Shown: positions 18,678-27,170, counted from the first letter of the stretch. The stretch is 64,000 bases of DNA from Eubacteriaceae bacterium CHKCI004 (GCA_900016875.1 FCNR01000048.1:78399-142398), one strand, 5' to 3'. Made by a program: numbers and translations. Notes: a model not told the origin generated them from the letters alone.

Positions 18678-19889
18678 ATGTATGATTTTTTTATTTCTTT
18701 TAAATGCACAGATAGTGGAGAACTTACTGAAGACCGTACAATTGCAGAAGAGTTATATATCAGACTTCAATCCGCAGGATATCAGGTCTTTTTTTCGGAA
18801 CAAATTCTGGAAAAGGAAGGTATTACGAAATATATAAGCGAGATTAACCAGGCTTTAAATGACGCCCGTATATTTATTCTTGTCTGTAGCAAAAAAGAAT
18901 ATATATTAAATGGATGGGTTGCACAGGAATGGAGTTCATTTCTGAATCTCATGATGACAAACGAGAATAAAAAATTTTTTTCCTATCTTATTGAAATGAA
19001 AGAATTTGAACTTCCTGCGTTGTTGGGACCGTTTCAGTCATTTCAACATCGTAATGGTATGGACAAAGCTATAAAATATTTCATTGCTGCTAATCCGATT
19101 TCTCAAACACGGGGAAAAATAGAATCATTGCAGACTGTACAGGAAATACTTGATGGAGAATTTGGAATATTCGGTCATTTAAAAATTCTGAATAAAAGCT
19201 CAGTCGAATATTTTTCTGACAAATATCCTGAAATGATGGCTTTTGTCCAGGCACATTATTTTTTTAGGCAGGGAGAGTATTCGCACGCATGGGACTATAT
19301 ATCTAGACTTTCTGAGCTGAAATCCATAAAAGGATACTATCTTGCATCAGTAATGAATAAAAGAGGATACGGAGTTGAACGAAATATTAGCAGAGCTAAA
19401 AAAGAACTACGCCAGGCATATCTTTTGTGGACAGATATTTTGTCAGATCCGGAAGTAACGTCACAAATACTGCTTCTGTTTTTTGATTCGGGTTCGGGAC
19501 TGTTAACACCAGTAGAATATATGGGAATATGTATACGTGACATATTAGATTTATTTGGGCTGAAATGTTCGATTCGCGTCATATGTTGGAATACTTGTCC
19601 TAAAGAGATTATGTCTTTGAAACAATACAAATATGTTCTCTTCCTTTCCAATAATCTTGAAGGGTTTTCTAGAGATAATTATAAGCATCCTGAAATTATA
19701 GATTCTTTGTCGGTTTTAGATAAACATACGCTTAAACTCGGTATACATAATCTCAGGCAAATTAATATGCCAAAACCTTTTCGTAAATATAAAGTTTTTG
19801 AACTTTCAAGAAATGGAATTGGAAAATATTGTCAGTATTTGCTTCGGAAGAATGCACAGTTAATATGGAACAATAAGAGGAATCATTAA
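18678..19889 (+). CDS. TIR-domain protein with an N-terminal TIR
   Basis: TIR domains of bacterial conflict systems usually cleave NAD+ or make signalling nucleotides. Residues 1 to about 135 form the TIR: YDFFISFKCTD at the first strand, then FFSEQILEKEGITKYISEI, where the Glu in SEQ sits at the position of the catalytic Glu of NADase TIRs, then IFILVCSKKEY. The C-terminal 260 residues have helical, Sel1-like features (QAHYFFRQGEYSHAWDYI, MNKRGYGVERNISRAKKEL) and a final strand-rich part I do not recognise. A GTG at 18666 is in frame, but AAAGGACAG favours the ATG at 18678. It is coupled with the methyltransferase upstream and the toroid gene three bases downstream. Confidence 0.82.
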   Translation: MYDFFISFKCTDSGELTEDRTIAEELYIRLQSAGYQVFFSEQILEKEGITKYISEINQALNDARIFILVCSKKEYILNGWVAQEWSSFLNLMMTNENKKFFSYLIEMKEFELPALLGPFQSFQHRNGMDKAIKYFIAANPISQTRGKIESLQTVQEILDGEFGIFGHLKILNKSSVEYFSDKYPEMMAFVQAHYFFRQGEYSHAWDYISRLSELKSIKGYYLASVMNKRGYGVERNISRAKKELRQAYLLWTDILSDPEVTSQILLLFFDSGSGLLTPVEYMGICIRDILDLFGLKCSIRVICWNTCPKEIMSLKQYKYVLFLSNNLEGFSRDNYKHPEIIDSLSVLDKHTLKLGIHNLRQINMPKPFRKYKVFELSRNGIGKYCQYLLRKNAQLIWNNKRNH

Positions 19890-19892
19890 AGT

Positions 19893-21206
19893 ATGGAAGT
19901 AGAAAAAAATTTATTTAAATTGAATATAACGAAAGCATTCGACTGGCTGTTTGAGATACAAGATGAAGACAACTTTGGATGGAGCTGGACACGTGATATT
20001 TCACCTAATTCGCAGAATACCGCAGAGGTTGTCAGTGTTTGTTCGCAGCTATCAGAATATCTTAATGAAAATCAAAAAATTCTTATATCTGAGGCAGTGG
20101 ATAACTGGTTGCTGGAACCCTCTATAAACGGAGCTATAGTAATTGATTATGTATGGATTATGTATTCATTGATACAATTTAGTGAAAAATATAATGAATT
20201 TAGTCCAGAATTTGCCATAGAGAAAATTTATCTTGCTGCAAAGGAATGTGCGGATTTAATCATTGAACTTCAGAATGAAGATGGTGGCTGGGGAGATAAT
20301 TATGGTGAACATTCCACGTTGACAAGAACGGCGCTTGTGATATACTGTATGAAATCGTATACAATGAGGCTTGGTTCCACTACAAATTATGACATTGCTA
20401 TTCAAAAAGCTGTTACTTGGATAATCAAAACACAGAACAAGGATGGAGGTTGGGGCAATCAGCCAGTACAACAAGTTATAGAGGAATTTAAAGAGAAAGA
20501 GCATAATTTTTCCAGAAAAGTAATTTCCGAACAGTACTTATCACAAGCAGTATCCACCGGTTATGCTCTGATGGCTCTTGGACATGTTGCTCCGCATCAA
20601 TATCATGATAATATACAACGTGGTATCAACTACCTTCGTTCTATTCAAAATTCTGATGGAAGCTATGATATTTTCTATGAGGTGGGAATACGAAAAGACG
20701 TTGTTTTTACTTTTCGGCATTTTGGAACTGTGTGGGCACTAAAAGGACTTTTGCGAAATACGGAAGTTTCTTTCTCCGACGGTTGTATCTCGAAAGCAAT
20801 ATATTATCTGATTCAATTGCAGGATGATGCTACAGGAGGGTGGAAATGCTCTCCGGAGTCTGATGTGTACACCTGGTCAACAGCTAATGCTTTATCTATT
20901 TTTGCAAAAGTTCTTTATATCTGTGATAATTCTTTCAGTATGGAACTACGTGGTTATGTTGATGATGTGTTAAAAAGCTCAATTTATAAATATTCTCTCA
21001 CAGACCAAATAGCAAATGTAGATATTTCATCTAAATCGGAGTTGCTGCACTCAAAACAAAATGAGAAAACAGTACTCATAAATATTTTAATCAAAATATC
21101 AGTAATCCTGATTGCGATATTTTTTAATCCTGTATCTGCTTTTATCGTCGGTTTGCTGATACTGGTTGATATTATAACGATTATATTCAAAGGAGGATTA
21201 TCTTAA
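19893..21206 (+). CDS. Prenyltransferase/squalene-cyclase-type toroid with C-terminal membrane helices
   Basis: The 437 residues are built from repeats of the alpha/alpha toroid found in terpene cyclases, prenyltransferase beta subunits and complement-like proteins. Four QW-like motifs are visible: QNEDGGWG (near 128), QNKDGGWG (near 186), QNSDGSYD (near 253) and QDDATGGWKC (near 310). I see no DXDD of class II terpene cyclases. Two hydrophobic helices end the protein (ISVILIAIFFNPVSAF, GLLILVDIITIIF), so it is anchored in the membrane. It lies between the TIR gene (three-base gap) and the TrpF-like gene (one-base overlap, TAATG). It may bind an isoprenoid or act as scaffold or sensor; function unknown. 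Confidence 0.7.
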   Translation: MEVEKNLFKLNITKAFDWLFEIQDEDNFGWSWTRDISPNSQNTAEVVSVCSQLSEYLNENQKILISEAVDNWLLEPSINGAIVIDYVWIMYSLIQFSEKYNEFSPEFAIEKIYLAAKECADLIIELQNEDGGWGDNYGEHSTLTRTALVIYCMKSYTMRLGSTTNYDIAIQKAVTWIIKTQNKDGGWGNQPVQQVIEEFKEKEHNFSRKVISEQYLSQAVSTGYALMALGHVAPHQYHDNIQRGINYLRSIQNSDGSYDIFYEVGIRKDVVFTFRHFGTVWALKGLLRNTEVSFSDGCISKAIYYLIQLQDDATGGWKCSPESDVYTWSTANALSIFAKVLYICDNSFSMELRGYVDDVLKSSIYKYSLTDQIANVDISSKSELLHSKQNEKTVLINILIKISVILIAIFFNPVSAFIVGLLILVDIITIIFKGGLS

Positions 21207-21844
21207 TGAAAGCAAAAATATGCGGTATTAATTCTTTATCTGAAATGAAAATTGCTCTTGACTCTGGAGCTGATGCTATCGGTTTTCTGGTTGGAATCAC
21301 TCATCTTGCTGAGGATAAAATAGATATTCCAACCGCTTGTGAACTTAGTAAGCGCGTGCCGCCATTTGTATCTAGTGTAGCGGTGACACATTTACAGACT
21401 GCTATGGATATAATTTCTTTATTAAAACAACTTAAGGTAGATACAGTCCAGCTGCATAATGACATAGATCTTACAGAAATTGTGAAAATTCGCAAAGCAT
21501 TACCATATCTAAAAATAATAAAATCGGTCAGTATTACTGGAAAAGAATCTGTCTTAATAGCTAGAAAATATGTCGGATATGCGGACGGTATAATACTCGA
21601 CAGCAGGACAAAAGAACGTCTTGGAGGGACAGGTATTACCCATGACTGGTCAATCAGCCGGACTATCGTTGAAGAATCACCCATTCCGGTTATTTTGGCA
21701 GGCGGTCTTACTCCAGACAATCTGCGCGAAGCAATAGAAACGGTACATCCTTATGCTGTTGATGTTAATTCAGGAGTCGAGACAAAGCAGAAAAAAGATC
21801 TGGAAAAAGTAAAACAATTTGTGCAGATAGCACATTGTTTCTAG
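21206..21844 (+). CDS. trpF: Phosphoribosylanthranilate isomerase-like protein (TrpF family), orphan
   Basis: TrpF performs the Amadori rearrangement of phosphoribosylanthranilate in tryptophan synthesis. The 212-residue length is normal for the family. The catalytic Cys is in KICGI (Cys6), the catalytic Asp in IILDSR (Asp132), and the two phosphate loops are RLGGTG and VILAGGLTPDN, so the enzyme looks intact. No other trp gene is near. Instead it ends a methyltransferase-TIR-toroid operon, with its ATG overlapping the previous stop (TAATG) after AAAGGAGGATTAT. Given this context it may act on a different ribose-phosphate compound, or replace a missing TrpF. Both are inference. Confidence 0.85.
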   Translation: MKAKICGINSLSEMKIALDSGADAIGFLVGITHLAEDKIDIPTACELSKRVPPFVSSVAVTHLQTAMDIISLLKQLKVDTVQLHNDIDLTEIVKIRKALPYLKIIKSVSITGKESVLIARKYVGYADGIILDSRTKERLGGTGITHDWSISRTIVEESPIPVILAGGLTPDNLREAIETVHPYAVDVNSGVETKQKKDLEKVKQFVQIAHCF

Positions 21845-21905
21845 ATATATAGATAGAAGTGTATTTGTTGATTCTGATATATTCTTCGACCATATAAATA
21901 AACAT

Positions 21906-22094
21906 AAAAAGTCGGTCTGTCAAAAACCGCTGTTTTAAGCGCTCTAAGACGATTTTGCTCTTCAAAATGAGCAAAAAACCGTCTGAAAATGGTAAAAAAA
22001 TCGGTCCGTCTCAATAAGAAAAAAGTCAAATTGAGAAAACAGCTTAAATAAAGGCTCTGAGGCAGTTGAGAAGAAAGGGCAGACCGACTTTTTT
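21906..22094. repeat. 190 bp inverted-end repeat, copy A
   Basis: It begins AAAAAGTCGGTCTGTC and ends in the inverse, GCAGACCGACTTTTTT. Copies B (23884) and C (26671) are nearly identical over their whole length, and each lies directly before an identical CRISPR leader. The roughly 20 bases before copy A (ACCATATAAATAAACATA) match the 3' end of RT-cas1 before copy C, so the repeat seems to have been duplicated together with its surroundings. Confidence 0.88.
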
Positions 22095-22115
22095 CTTAGT
22101 ATCAGAAAATAATAT

Positions 22116-22144
22116 TTGACAAAGAAAAAGATGTGTGAGATAAT
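22116..22144 (+). promoter_or_regulatory. CRISPR leader promoter, array 1
   Basis: TTGACA (22116-22121) and GATAAT (22139-22144) with a 17-base spacer. The same sequence occurs before arrays 2 and 3. Transcription would start close to the first repeat. Confidence 0.8.
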
Positions 22145-22179
22145 TGTAAAAAATTAGAAAAGATAATACAAGATATTGT

Positions 22180-22271
22180 GTAAACGGCCCGATATAGAGG
22201 GCAATAACATATACTCTTCAATTGTATATGGCCTTCCCCAAGCCATGTAAACAGCCCGATATAGAGGACAG
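22180..22271 (+). CRISPR. CRISPR array 1: two repeats, one spacer
   Basis: The first repeat (22180-22208) begins GTAAACGGCCCG and ends GAGGGCAATAAC. One 38-base spacer follows (22209-22246), and then a decayed last repeat (22247-22271) ending in GAGGACAG. The central stem GCCC/GGGC is kept. It has the same leader as the arrays next to cas13a, so it should give Cas13a crRNA if transcribed. It looks like a minimal, no longer growing duplicate. Confidence 0.85.
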
Positions 22272-22304
22272 AAGGATAAAAGTAAATATTTTACAAGAAA
22301 AGTT

Positions 22305-22340
22305 AAGGCATATTCTAAAAAGGATGTGTCTTTTGTTTTT
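22305..22340 (+). terminator. Terminator after array 1
   Basis: AAGGCATATTCT pairs with AGGATGTGTCTT (with wobble pairs), followed by TTGTTTTT. The same unit stands after array 2. Confidence 0.7.
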
Positions 22341-22520
22341 ATTAGAAAAAATGGAATTGTATATTTAAGATTGTGAAAATAAATAAATGGTAAATAGAAC
22401 GTACCTCAGTATTTTGTATGATATGGATTAAAGGTTTTTGGATAATATGTTTTTATGGTTGTCGAGTCTGTGTGTGAATTGTTGAAAATTCGGTAAAGGA
22501 GAAATGAAATAAAGACAAAA

Positions 22521-22568
22521 AAATACCCCACATTAGCAACTAATATAGCTATCGCTAAGGTGGGGTAA
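22521..22568 (-). terminator. Terminator of the minus-strand membrane gene
   Basis: On the minus strand, TACCCCACCTTAGC pairs with GCTAATGTGGGGTA and is followed by TTTTTTTG. It lies about 60 bases beyond the stop of the membrane protein gene. Confidence 0.85.
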
Positions 22569-22626
22569 AAGATGGTAAAAAGAGGATTTATTTGATAGTC
22601 TGGTTTTGTTTGGCAGTTGATCTTTT

Positions 22627-23472
22627 TTATTCATTAAAAAAATTAATCTGACATAAAATCCATGAGTGTTCATATATGAAAACAAATTTATTTAATAAAT
22701 TATATGGCATAAAATTATACCAACTTTTTTCAATTTTTTCTTTTTGTTTATTTATAATATTTTCATTTTCTTTCTCATAATATTTTTGCATTCCTTTTTT
22801 GTGGATATACCCGATTTCTCCATTGTCTGTAATTATTCTATACCATCCTCCAGTTACATCCTTATTATAATTATCAACTAAGAATCCATCTCCTTCTTTA
22901 TATTTCTCTAAAATGTGCTTTTCATCGACTATCTCTTCTTCATAGATATTATCAAATACATATCCAATCCATTCCACAGGTATATGACCTTTTTTCCATC
23001 TGCCGAAAAAAACATTTTGTGGTCTATCAATACATTTAACATATTTGATATTATCATTATCTTTTTTCACGTTATAACTTAAATCATAACCGATTATCCA
23101 TATTATTAATAAAACAAGTAATATATATAAAGATATTAAATTAATTCCAAAATAATCAATAATAGACATAATGATGAAATTTATTAATAGAAGGATAATT
23201 ATTGTTTTTACATTTCCAACTACATCAAAAAAGTAATATGTAATTACTCCTCCAATACAATGTCCAATAATAGCTAGCACAAATGAAAAACTGCTATTTT
23301 CTTTTCTATTAGGGCTGCTTAAATAAGCACATATTCCGAAAAACCAATAGCCTGCAATAAATAAAATTTTAATACAAAACAAAACTATTGGTGCAATTTG
23401 TACTGCTAAGCCTACAGCAGCCAAAAGCATTACTAAAATAACCATTACTGGGATTCCAACAATAATAAACAT
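22627..23472 (-). CDS. Multi-pass membrane protein with soluble C-terminal domain, unknown
   Basis: About 281 residues. Five or six hydrophobic segments fill residues 1-155 (for example MFIIVGIPVMVILVML and TIIILLLINFIIMSIIDYFG). The C-terminal part includes GDGFLVDNYNKDVTGGWYRI and DNGEIGYIHKKGMQ, which looks like a bacterial SH3-type fold. Upstream ATGs are in frame, but GGAGG lies five bases before the ATG at 23472. It is the only minus-strand gene in the island and sits between CRISPR arrays 1 and 2, so it probably arrived by insertion between duplicated array blocks. Function unknown. Confidence 0.6.
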   Translation of the reverse strand: MFIIVGIPVMVILVMLLAAVGLAVQIAPIVLFCIKILFIAGYWFFGICAYLSSPNRKENSSFSFVLAIIGHCIGGVITYYFFDVVGNVKTIIILLLINFIIMSIIDYFGINLISLYILLVLLIIWIIGYDLSYNVKKDNDNIKYVKCIDRPQNVFFGRWKKGHIPVEWIGYVFDNIYEEEIVDEKHILEKYKEGDGFLVDNYNKDVTGGWYRIITDNGEIGYIHKKGMQKYYEKENENIINKQKEKIEKSWYNFMPYNLLNKFVFIYEHSWILCQINFFNE

Positions 23473-23883
23473 ATGTACCTCCATTTCTCTGCCTTTCAAG
23501 CATAAATAAGTGAATCTGTAAAATTTTCAAGATCTCATAAGATAGCTTATTAAATGTAATATTTATTTGGATGTCCACTACTTTCTGATACTGTACCACT
23601 ATCCTATAATTATATTTTTCTCATATTAAGCAACCCAAACTCCCGAGTTTGACAGAATATGCACTTTATAAAAGTATCACACAAGCAACCCAAAACAAGA
23701 AAATGCTTTATCCAGTTATAAATAGAATAGCATCTGATTTACTCATACACCGACTATGGTCAGAAAGTTTACTTTGGGGGTATTTCAGTGTTGATTCATA
23801 TTGTTAATTTATTTAAGCGGTGGAAAAAGACAATTCGAATAAGAAACCGGGGAGAACTCTATGAACTAGATAGATATGCATAT
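23473..23883. other. Intergenic, no gene recognised
   Basis: AT-rich stretch between the membrane gene and repeat copy B. GCAACCCAAA occurs twice about 45 bases apart, and AAACTCCCGAGTTT is a short palindrome. A TATAAT on the minus strand (23614-23609) could belong to the membrane gene promoter, but no matching -35 was found. Confidence 0.4.
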
Positions 23884-24071
23884 AAAAGTCGGTCTGTCAA
23901 AAACCGCTGTTTTAAGCGCTCTAAGACGATTTTATTCTGAAAAATGGAAAAAAAGCGCCTGAAAACGGTAAAAAAATCGGTTCGTCTCAATAAGAAAAAA
24001 GTCAAATTGAGAAAACAGCTTAAATAAAGGCTCGGAGGCAGTTAAGAAAAAAGAGACAGACCGACTTTTTT
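23884..24071. repeat. 190 bp inverted-end repeat, copy B
   Basis: Same structure as copy A, from AAAAGTCGGTCTGTC to ACAGACCGACTTTTTT, followed 20 bases later by the array 2 leader promoter. An inner TCGGTTCGTCTCAATAAG, related to the outer end, is present in all full copies. Confidence 0.88.
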
Positions 24072-24092
24072 CTTAGCATCAGAAAATAATAT

Positions 24093-24121
24093 TTGACAAA
24101 GAAAAAGATGTGTGAGATAAT
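24093..24121 (+). promoter_or_regulatory. CRISPR leader promoter, array 2
   Basis: TTGACA (24093-24098), 17-base spacer, GATAAT (24116-24121), identical to the leaders of arrays 1 and 3. Confidence 0.8.
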
Positions 24122-24157
24122 TGTAGAAAATTAAGGAAGACAATACAAGATGTTGTT

Positions 24158-24390
24158 GTAGATAGCCCGATATAGAGGGCAATAAACGAGCATTATCACG
24201 GTGTTACCCGGACAATATAAATTGTAGTAGATAGCCCGATATAGAGGGCAATAAACATTAGGCAGCCTAAGAAAAGAATTCGAAGAATCATCCGAGATTG
24301 TAGATAGCCCGATATAGAGGGCAATAAACGAGATGAGATGCAGGACTTTCAGGATTTTCGTCAGTAAACAGCCCGATATAGAGGGCAGAA
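24158..24390 (+). CRISPR. CRISPR array 2: four repeats, three spacers
   Basis: Repeats of about 30 bases begin GTAGATAGCCCG and end GAGGGCAATAAAC, at 24158-24187, 24227-24256 and 24300-24329. A fourth, decayed one (from 24364) begins GTAAACAGCCCG and ends GAGGGCAG. Spacers are 39, 43 and 34 bases. GCCC and GGGC form the short stem typical of Cas13a crRNA handles, and the repeat tail GAGGGCAATAA is shared with known Lachnospiraceae VI-A repeats. It stands directly before cas2. Confidence 0.95.
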
Positions 24391-24421
24391 GAATAAAAGT
24401 AAATATTTTACAAGAAAAGTT

Positions 24422-24457
24422 AAGGCATATTCTAAAGAGAATGTGCCTTTTGTTTTT
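24422..24457 (+). terminator. Terminator between array 2 and cas2
   Basis: AAGGCATATTCT pairs with AGAATGTGCCTT and is followed by TTGTTTTTATT. It ends the array transcript just before cas2, so cas2-RT-cas1 depends on read-through or a separate promoter. Confidence 0.8.
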
Positions 24458-24483
24458 ATTAGAAAAAATGAAAAGGGGATTGT

Positions 24484-24744
24484 ATGTTTGTGATAGTTGC
24501 TTATGATGTGTCTTCTTCCCGTGGAACAAAGATTATGAAAATCTGCCGGAAATATTTGCATCATGTGCAAAAATCCGTTTTTGAGGGGACGATTACAGAG
24601 GCAAAATTAAAGCAATTACAGAGAGAACTAAAAAATACACTGATTCCAGATTTGGATAAAGTTAGTATTTATTGTCTGGATTCTATTAAATATGCCAGTA
24701 AAATTCAGATTGGAGCGGTCGAAGATATGGATATTTTTCTGTAG
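24484..24744 (+). CDS. cas2: CRISPR-associated Cas2
   Basis: Small ferredoxin-fold subunit of the Cas1-Cas2 spacer integrase. The 86 residues match the family, starting with the first strand FVIVAYDVSS, whose Asp is the family's conserved acidic residue, followed by YLHHVQKSVFEGTIT. ATG at 24484 is preceded by AAAAGGGG. It lies 12 bases before RT-cas1 and would pair with that fusion to insert new spacers into the adjacent leader-repeat units. Confidence 0.95.
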   Translation: MFVIVAYDVSSSRGTKIMKICRKYLHHVQKSVFEGTITEAKLKQLQRELKNTLIPDLDKVSIYCLDSIKYASKIQIGAVEDMDIFL

Positions 24745-24755
24745 AGAATAAGGAA

Positions 24756-26672
24756 GTGTTAAATGTGTATTTAGACGATATTTTTACAGAAGAAAATATA
24801 CAAAATGCACTACACTATGTTTTGTCCAGAAAAAACAGCTGTGGCATAGATGGGATATTTGTAAAAGATTTTGAAGAATATTGGATATTAAATGGTCAGA
24901 AAATTTTGAAGCAGGTGATGAACGGAGTATATATGGTGTCGCCTGTTCAACTTCGTGAAATAATTATGCCTACGGGAAAGCATAGAATAATTGCACATTA
25001 CACATGTACGGACAGATTGATTACCAGAATTCTGGCAGAAAGTTTGCAAAAAGAAGTAGATGATTCTTTATCAGAATATAGCTATGCTTATCGAAAACAA
25101 AGAGGGGTTATTAAGGCTGTAGAACAAGCAGCAGCATATATGCAGGCAGGGAAGATATGGGTATTAGAACTGGATATTGAAAACTATTTTAATAATATTA
25201 ATTTAACATTAATGGAAGAAAAAATCCGGGAAATTATTTTAGATAAAAATTTATTTTCATTAATGGAACAATATCTTCGTTGTGAGGTGATGGAGGAGGA
25301 ATATACGAAAACATATATAAAAGATAAGGGGTTAGTGCAAGGGTGTTCCCTAAGTCCGGTGTTGAGTAATATCTATCTTAATAAATTGGATCAGCAAATG
25401 GAGAAAGAAGGACTTTCTTTTTGTAGATTTGGGGACAATATTAACATTTATTTCTACAATAAATTGGAAGCGGCAGAATGGTATGCAAAAATAAAAGCAA
25501 TAATAGAAAATGAATTTGATTTACATTTAAATATAAGAAAAAGTGGGATTTACCTGGGAGTGAACAGGATATTTTTGGGGTATTCCTTTAAAAAACAACG
25601 CTCCGGTGAAATACTGACTGCTCGGAATATAAAAAAGAAAACGATATTTTATGCCAACTGGCATACATCGGCTCTTCAGTATACAGGAAAAGAATATCAT
25701 ATAATTAATGATGGTATTTTAAATAAAAAAGATTATACGTTATTATTTGAAAATGAAAAAGAGAAAAAATATCTTCCTGTTGAGACGGTAGATAAACTGA
25801 ATATTTATTCTAATGTGATATTTGATACAGGATTTTTCGAAATGGTTTCCAGATATAATATTGATGTTAGTATTTTTGATAAATATGGAAAGCATTGCGG
25901 TACTTTCTGTGGGAGTAAACACGCTAGAACATCTGATATGGTTATTAAACAGGTGTCGCTTTACAATAATGATGCTAAAAGATTGTCTGTAGCAAAAAGT
26001 ATGTTGATTGCTGCCGCGCATAATATGCGTGCTAACGTACGCTATTATGTAAAAAAAGAAAAATTAAAAAAAGAGAATGTCGATAAGTTATCGGCTTTCA
26101 TAAAGAAGCTTAACGATGCATCATCAATTTCGAATTTGATGATGATAGAAGCACAATGCAGACAGAGTTACTATACTTATATGGGAAAAATCATTGGCGG
26201 CGGACCATTCCATTTTGCACAGAGAACGAAACGACCTCCCAGAGATGCTGTCAATGCTATGATAAGTTTTGGAAATGTATTTCTTTATGAAAAGATTGCA
26301 ACAGAAATATATAAAACATCATTAGATATTAAGGTTGGTTTCCTTCATTCGACCAATCGTCGGAAGGCGACATTGAATCTGGACATTGCAGAGATATTTA
26401 AACCAGTGATTGTGGACAGAGTGATTTTTACAGTAATACATAAAAGGATTTTGGATGTTTCCAGACATTTTGAATCTCAAGAAAACAATGGAGTTTATTT
26501 GAACAGGGAAGGAAAGAGACCGTTTATCAATGAATTAATGCGAAAAATGTACACTAAAATAACGGTAGATAGAAAATTGATGACTTATGAAGCATTAATA
26601 AGAAATGAAATATGGAAAATCTATCGGATGATAGAACGGGGCGAATCCTACAAACCATATAAATATACATAA
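24756..26672 (+). CDS. cas1: Reverse transcriptase-Cas1 fusion with an FGDN active-site motif
   Basis: Spacer-acquisition integrase fused to a reverse transcriptase (638 residues), a form thought to acquire spacers from RNA. Residues about 1-290 are the RT: LELDIENYFNNI holds the first Asp (Asp140), GLVQGCSLSPVLSNIYL is motif B, but motif C is FGDN (225-228), so the usual second Asp of YADD is Asn. Residues about 300-638 are Cas1, with Glu465 (MIEAQCR), His531 (GFLHS) and the acidic LDIAEIFKPVIVDR. The GTG at 24756 is very close to AAGGA; the in-frame GTG at 24765 is spaced better. RT-Cas1 with type VI-A is known in Firmicutes; I have not seen FGDN described. The stop codon overlaps the start of repeat C. 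Confidence 0.93.
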   Translation: MLNVYLDDIFTEENIQNALHYVLSRKNSCGIDGIFVKDFEEYWILNGQKILKQVMNGVYMVSPVQLREIIMPTGKHRIIAHYTCTDRLITRILAESLQKEVDDSLSEYSYAYRKQRGVIKAVEQAAAYMQAGKIWVLELDIENYFNNINLTLMEEKIREIILDKNLFSLMEQYLRCEVMEEEYTKTYIKDKGLVQGCSLSPVLSNIYLNKLDQQMEKEGLSFCRFGDNINIYFYNKLEAAEWYAKIKAIIENEFDLHLNIRKSGIYLGVNRIFLGYSFKKQRSGEILTARNIKKKTIFYANWHTSALQYTGKEYHIINDGILNKKDYTLLFENEKEKKYLPVETVDKLNIYSNVIFDTGFFEMVSRYNIDVSIFDKYGKHCGTFCGSKHARTSDMVIKQVSLYNNDAKRLSVAKSMLIAAAHNMRANVRYYVKKEKLKKENVDKLSAFIKKLNDASSISNLMMIEAQCRQSYYTYMGKIIGGGPFHFAQRTKRPPRDAVNAMISFGNVFLYEKIATEIYKTSLDIKVGFLHSTNRRKATLNLDIAEIFKPVIVDRVIFTVIHKRILDVSRHFESQENNGVYLNREGKRPFINELMRKMYTKITVDRKLMTYEALIRNEIWKIYRMIERGESYKPYKYT

Positions 26673-26860
26673 AAAGTCGGTCTGTCAAAAACCGCTGTTT
26701 TAAGCGCTCTAAGACGATTTTGTTCTGCAAAATGAGCAAAAAACCACATGAAAACAATAAAAAAATCGGTCTGTCCCAATAAGAAAAAAGTCAAATTGAA
26801 AAAATGGTTTAAATAAAGGCTCTGAGGCAGTTGAGAAGAAAGAGACAGACCGACTTTTTT
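26671..26860. repeat. 190 bp inverted-end repeat, copy C
   Basis: Runs from AAAAAGTCGGTCTGTC to GACAGACCGACTTTTTT and begins inside the RT-cas1 stop codon. The leader promoter and array 3 follow, as with copies A and B. Confidence 0.88.
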
Positions 26861-26881
26861 CTTAGTATCAGAAAATAATAT

Positions 26882-26910
26882 TTGACAAAGAAAAAGATGT
26901 GTGAGATAAT
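26882..26910 (+). promoter_or_regulatory. CRISPR leader promoter, array 3
   Basis: TTGACA (26882-26887), 17-base spacer, GATAAT (26905-26910), the same as for arrays 1 and 2. Confidence 0.8.
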
Positions 26911-26946
26911 TGTAGGAAATTAAGGAAGACAATACAAGATATTGTT

Positions 26947-27170
26947 GTAGATAGCCCGATATAGAGGGCAATAAACCTTTTAACAAACTTTTCTGCATCC
27001 TAAAGTTTATTACCCGTAGATAGCCCGATATAGAGGGCAATAAAGAATGTCTTTTGGCTCTGTTTTCCTTCCTTTATAGGTAGATAGCCCGATATAGAGG
27101 GCAATAACCTAAATGACGAGCACGATAACGACGATATTTTACGTAGACAGCCCGATATAGAGGGGAAAGA
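26947..27170 (+). CRISPR. CRISPR array 3: four repeats, three spacers
   Basis: Repeats start at 26947, 27016, 27080 and 27143. The first reads GTAGATAGCCCG to GAGGGCAATAAAC, the second ends in AAAG, the third in AACC, and the last is decayed (ends GAGGGGAAAGA). Spacers are about 39, 34 and 34 bases. It lies between RT-cas1 and cas13a. Spacer targets cannot be found without a search. Confidence 0.95.

Noticed and set aside
21906..26860. The 190 bp inverted-end repeat as a transposable MITE
   Set aside because: The ends are inverted, but no target duplication is visible and every full copy is followed by the same CRISPR leader, so block duplication explains the three copies better. The broken fourth copy at 12672 keeps a mobile origin possible.
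22180..27170. Assigning spacer targets
   Set aside because: No spacer could be matched to anything within the window, and outside targets need a database search.
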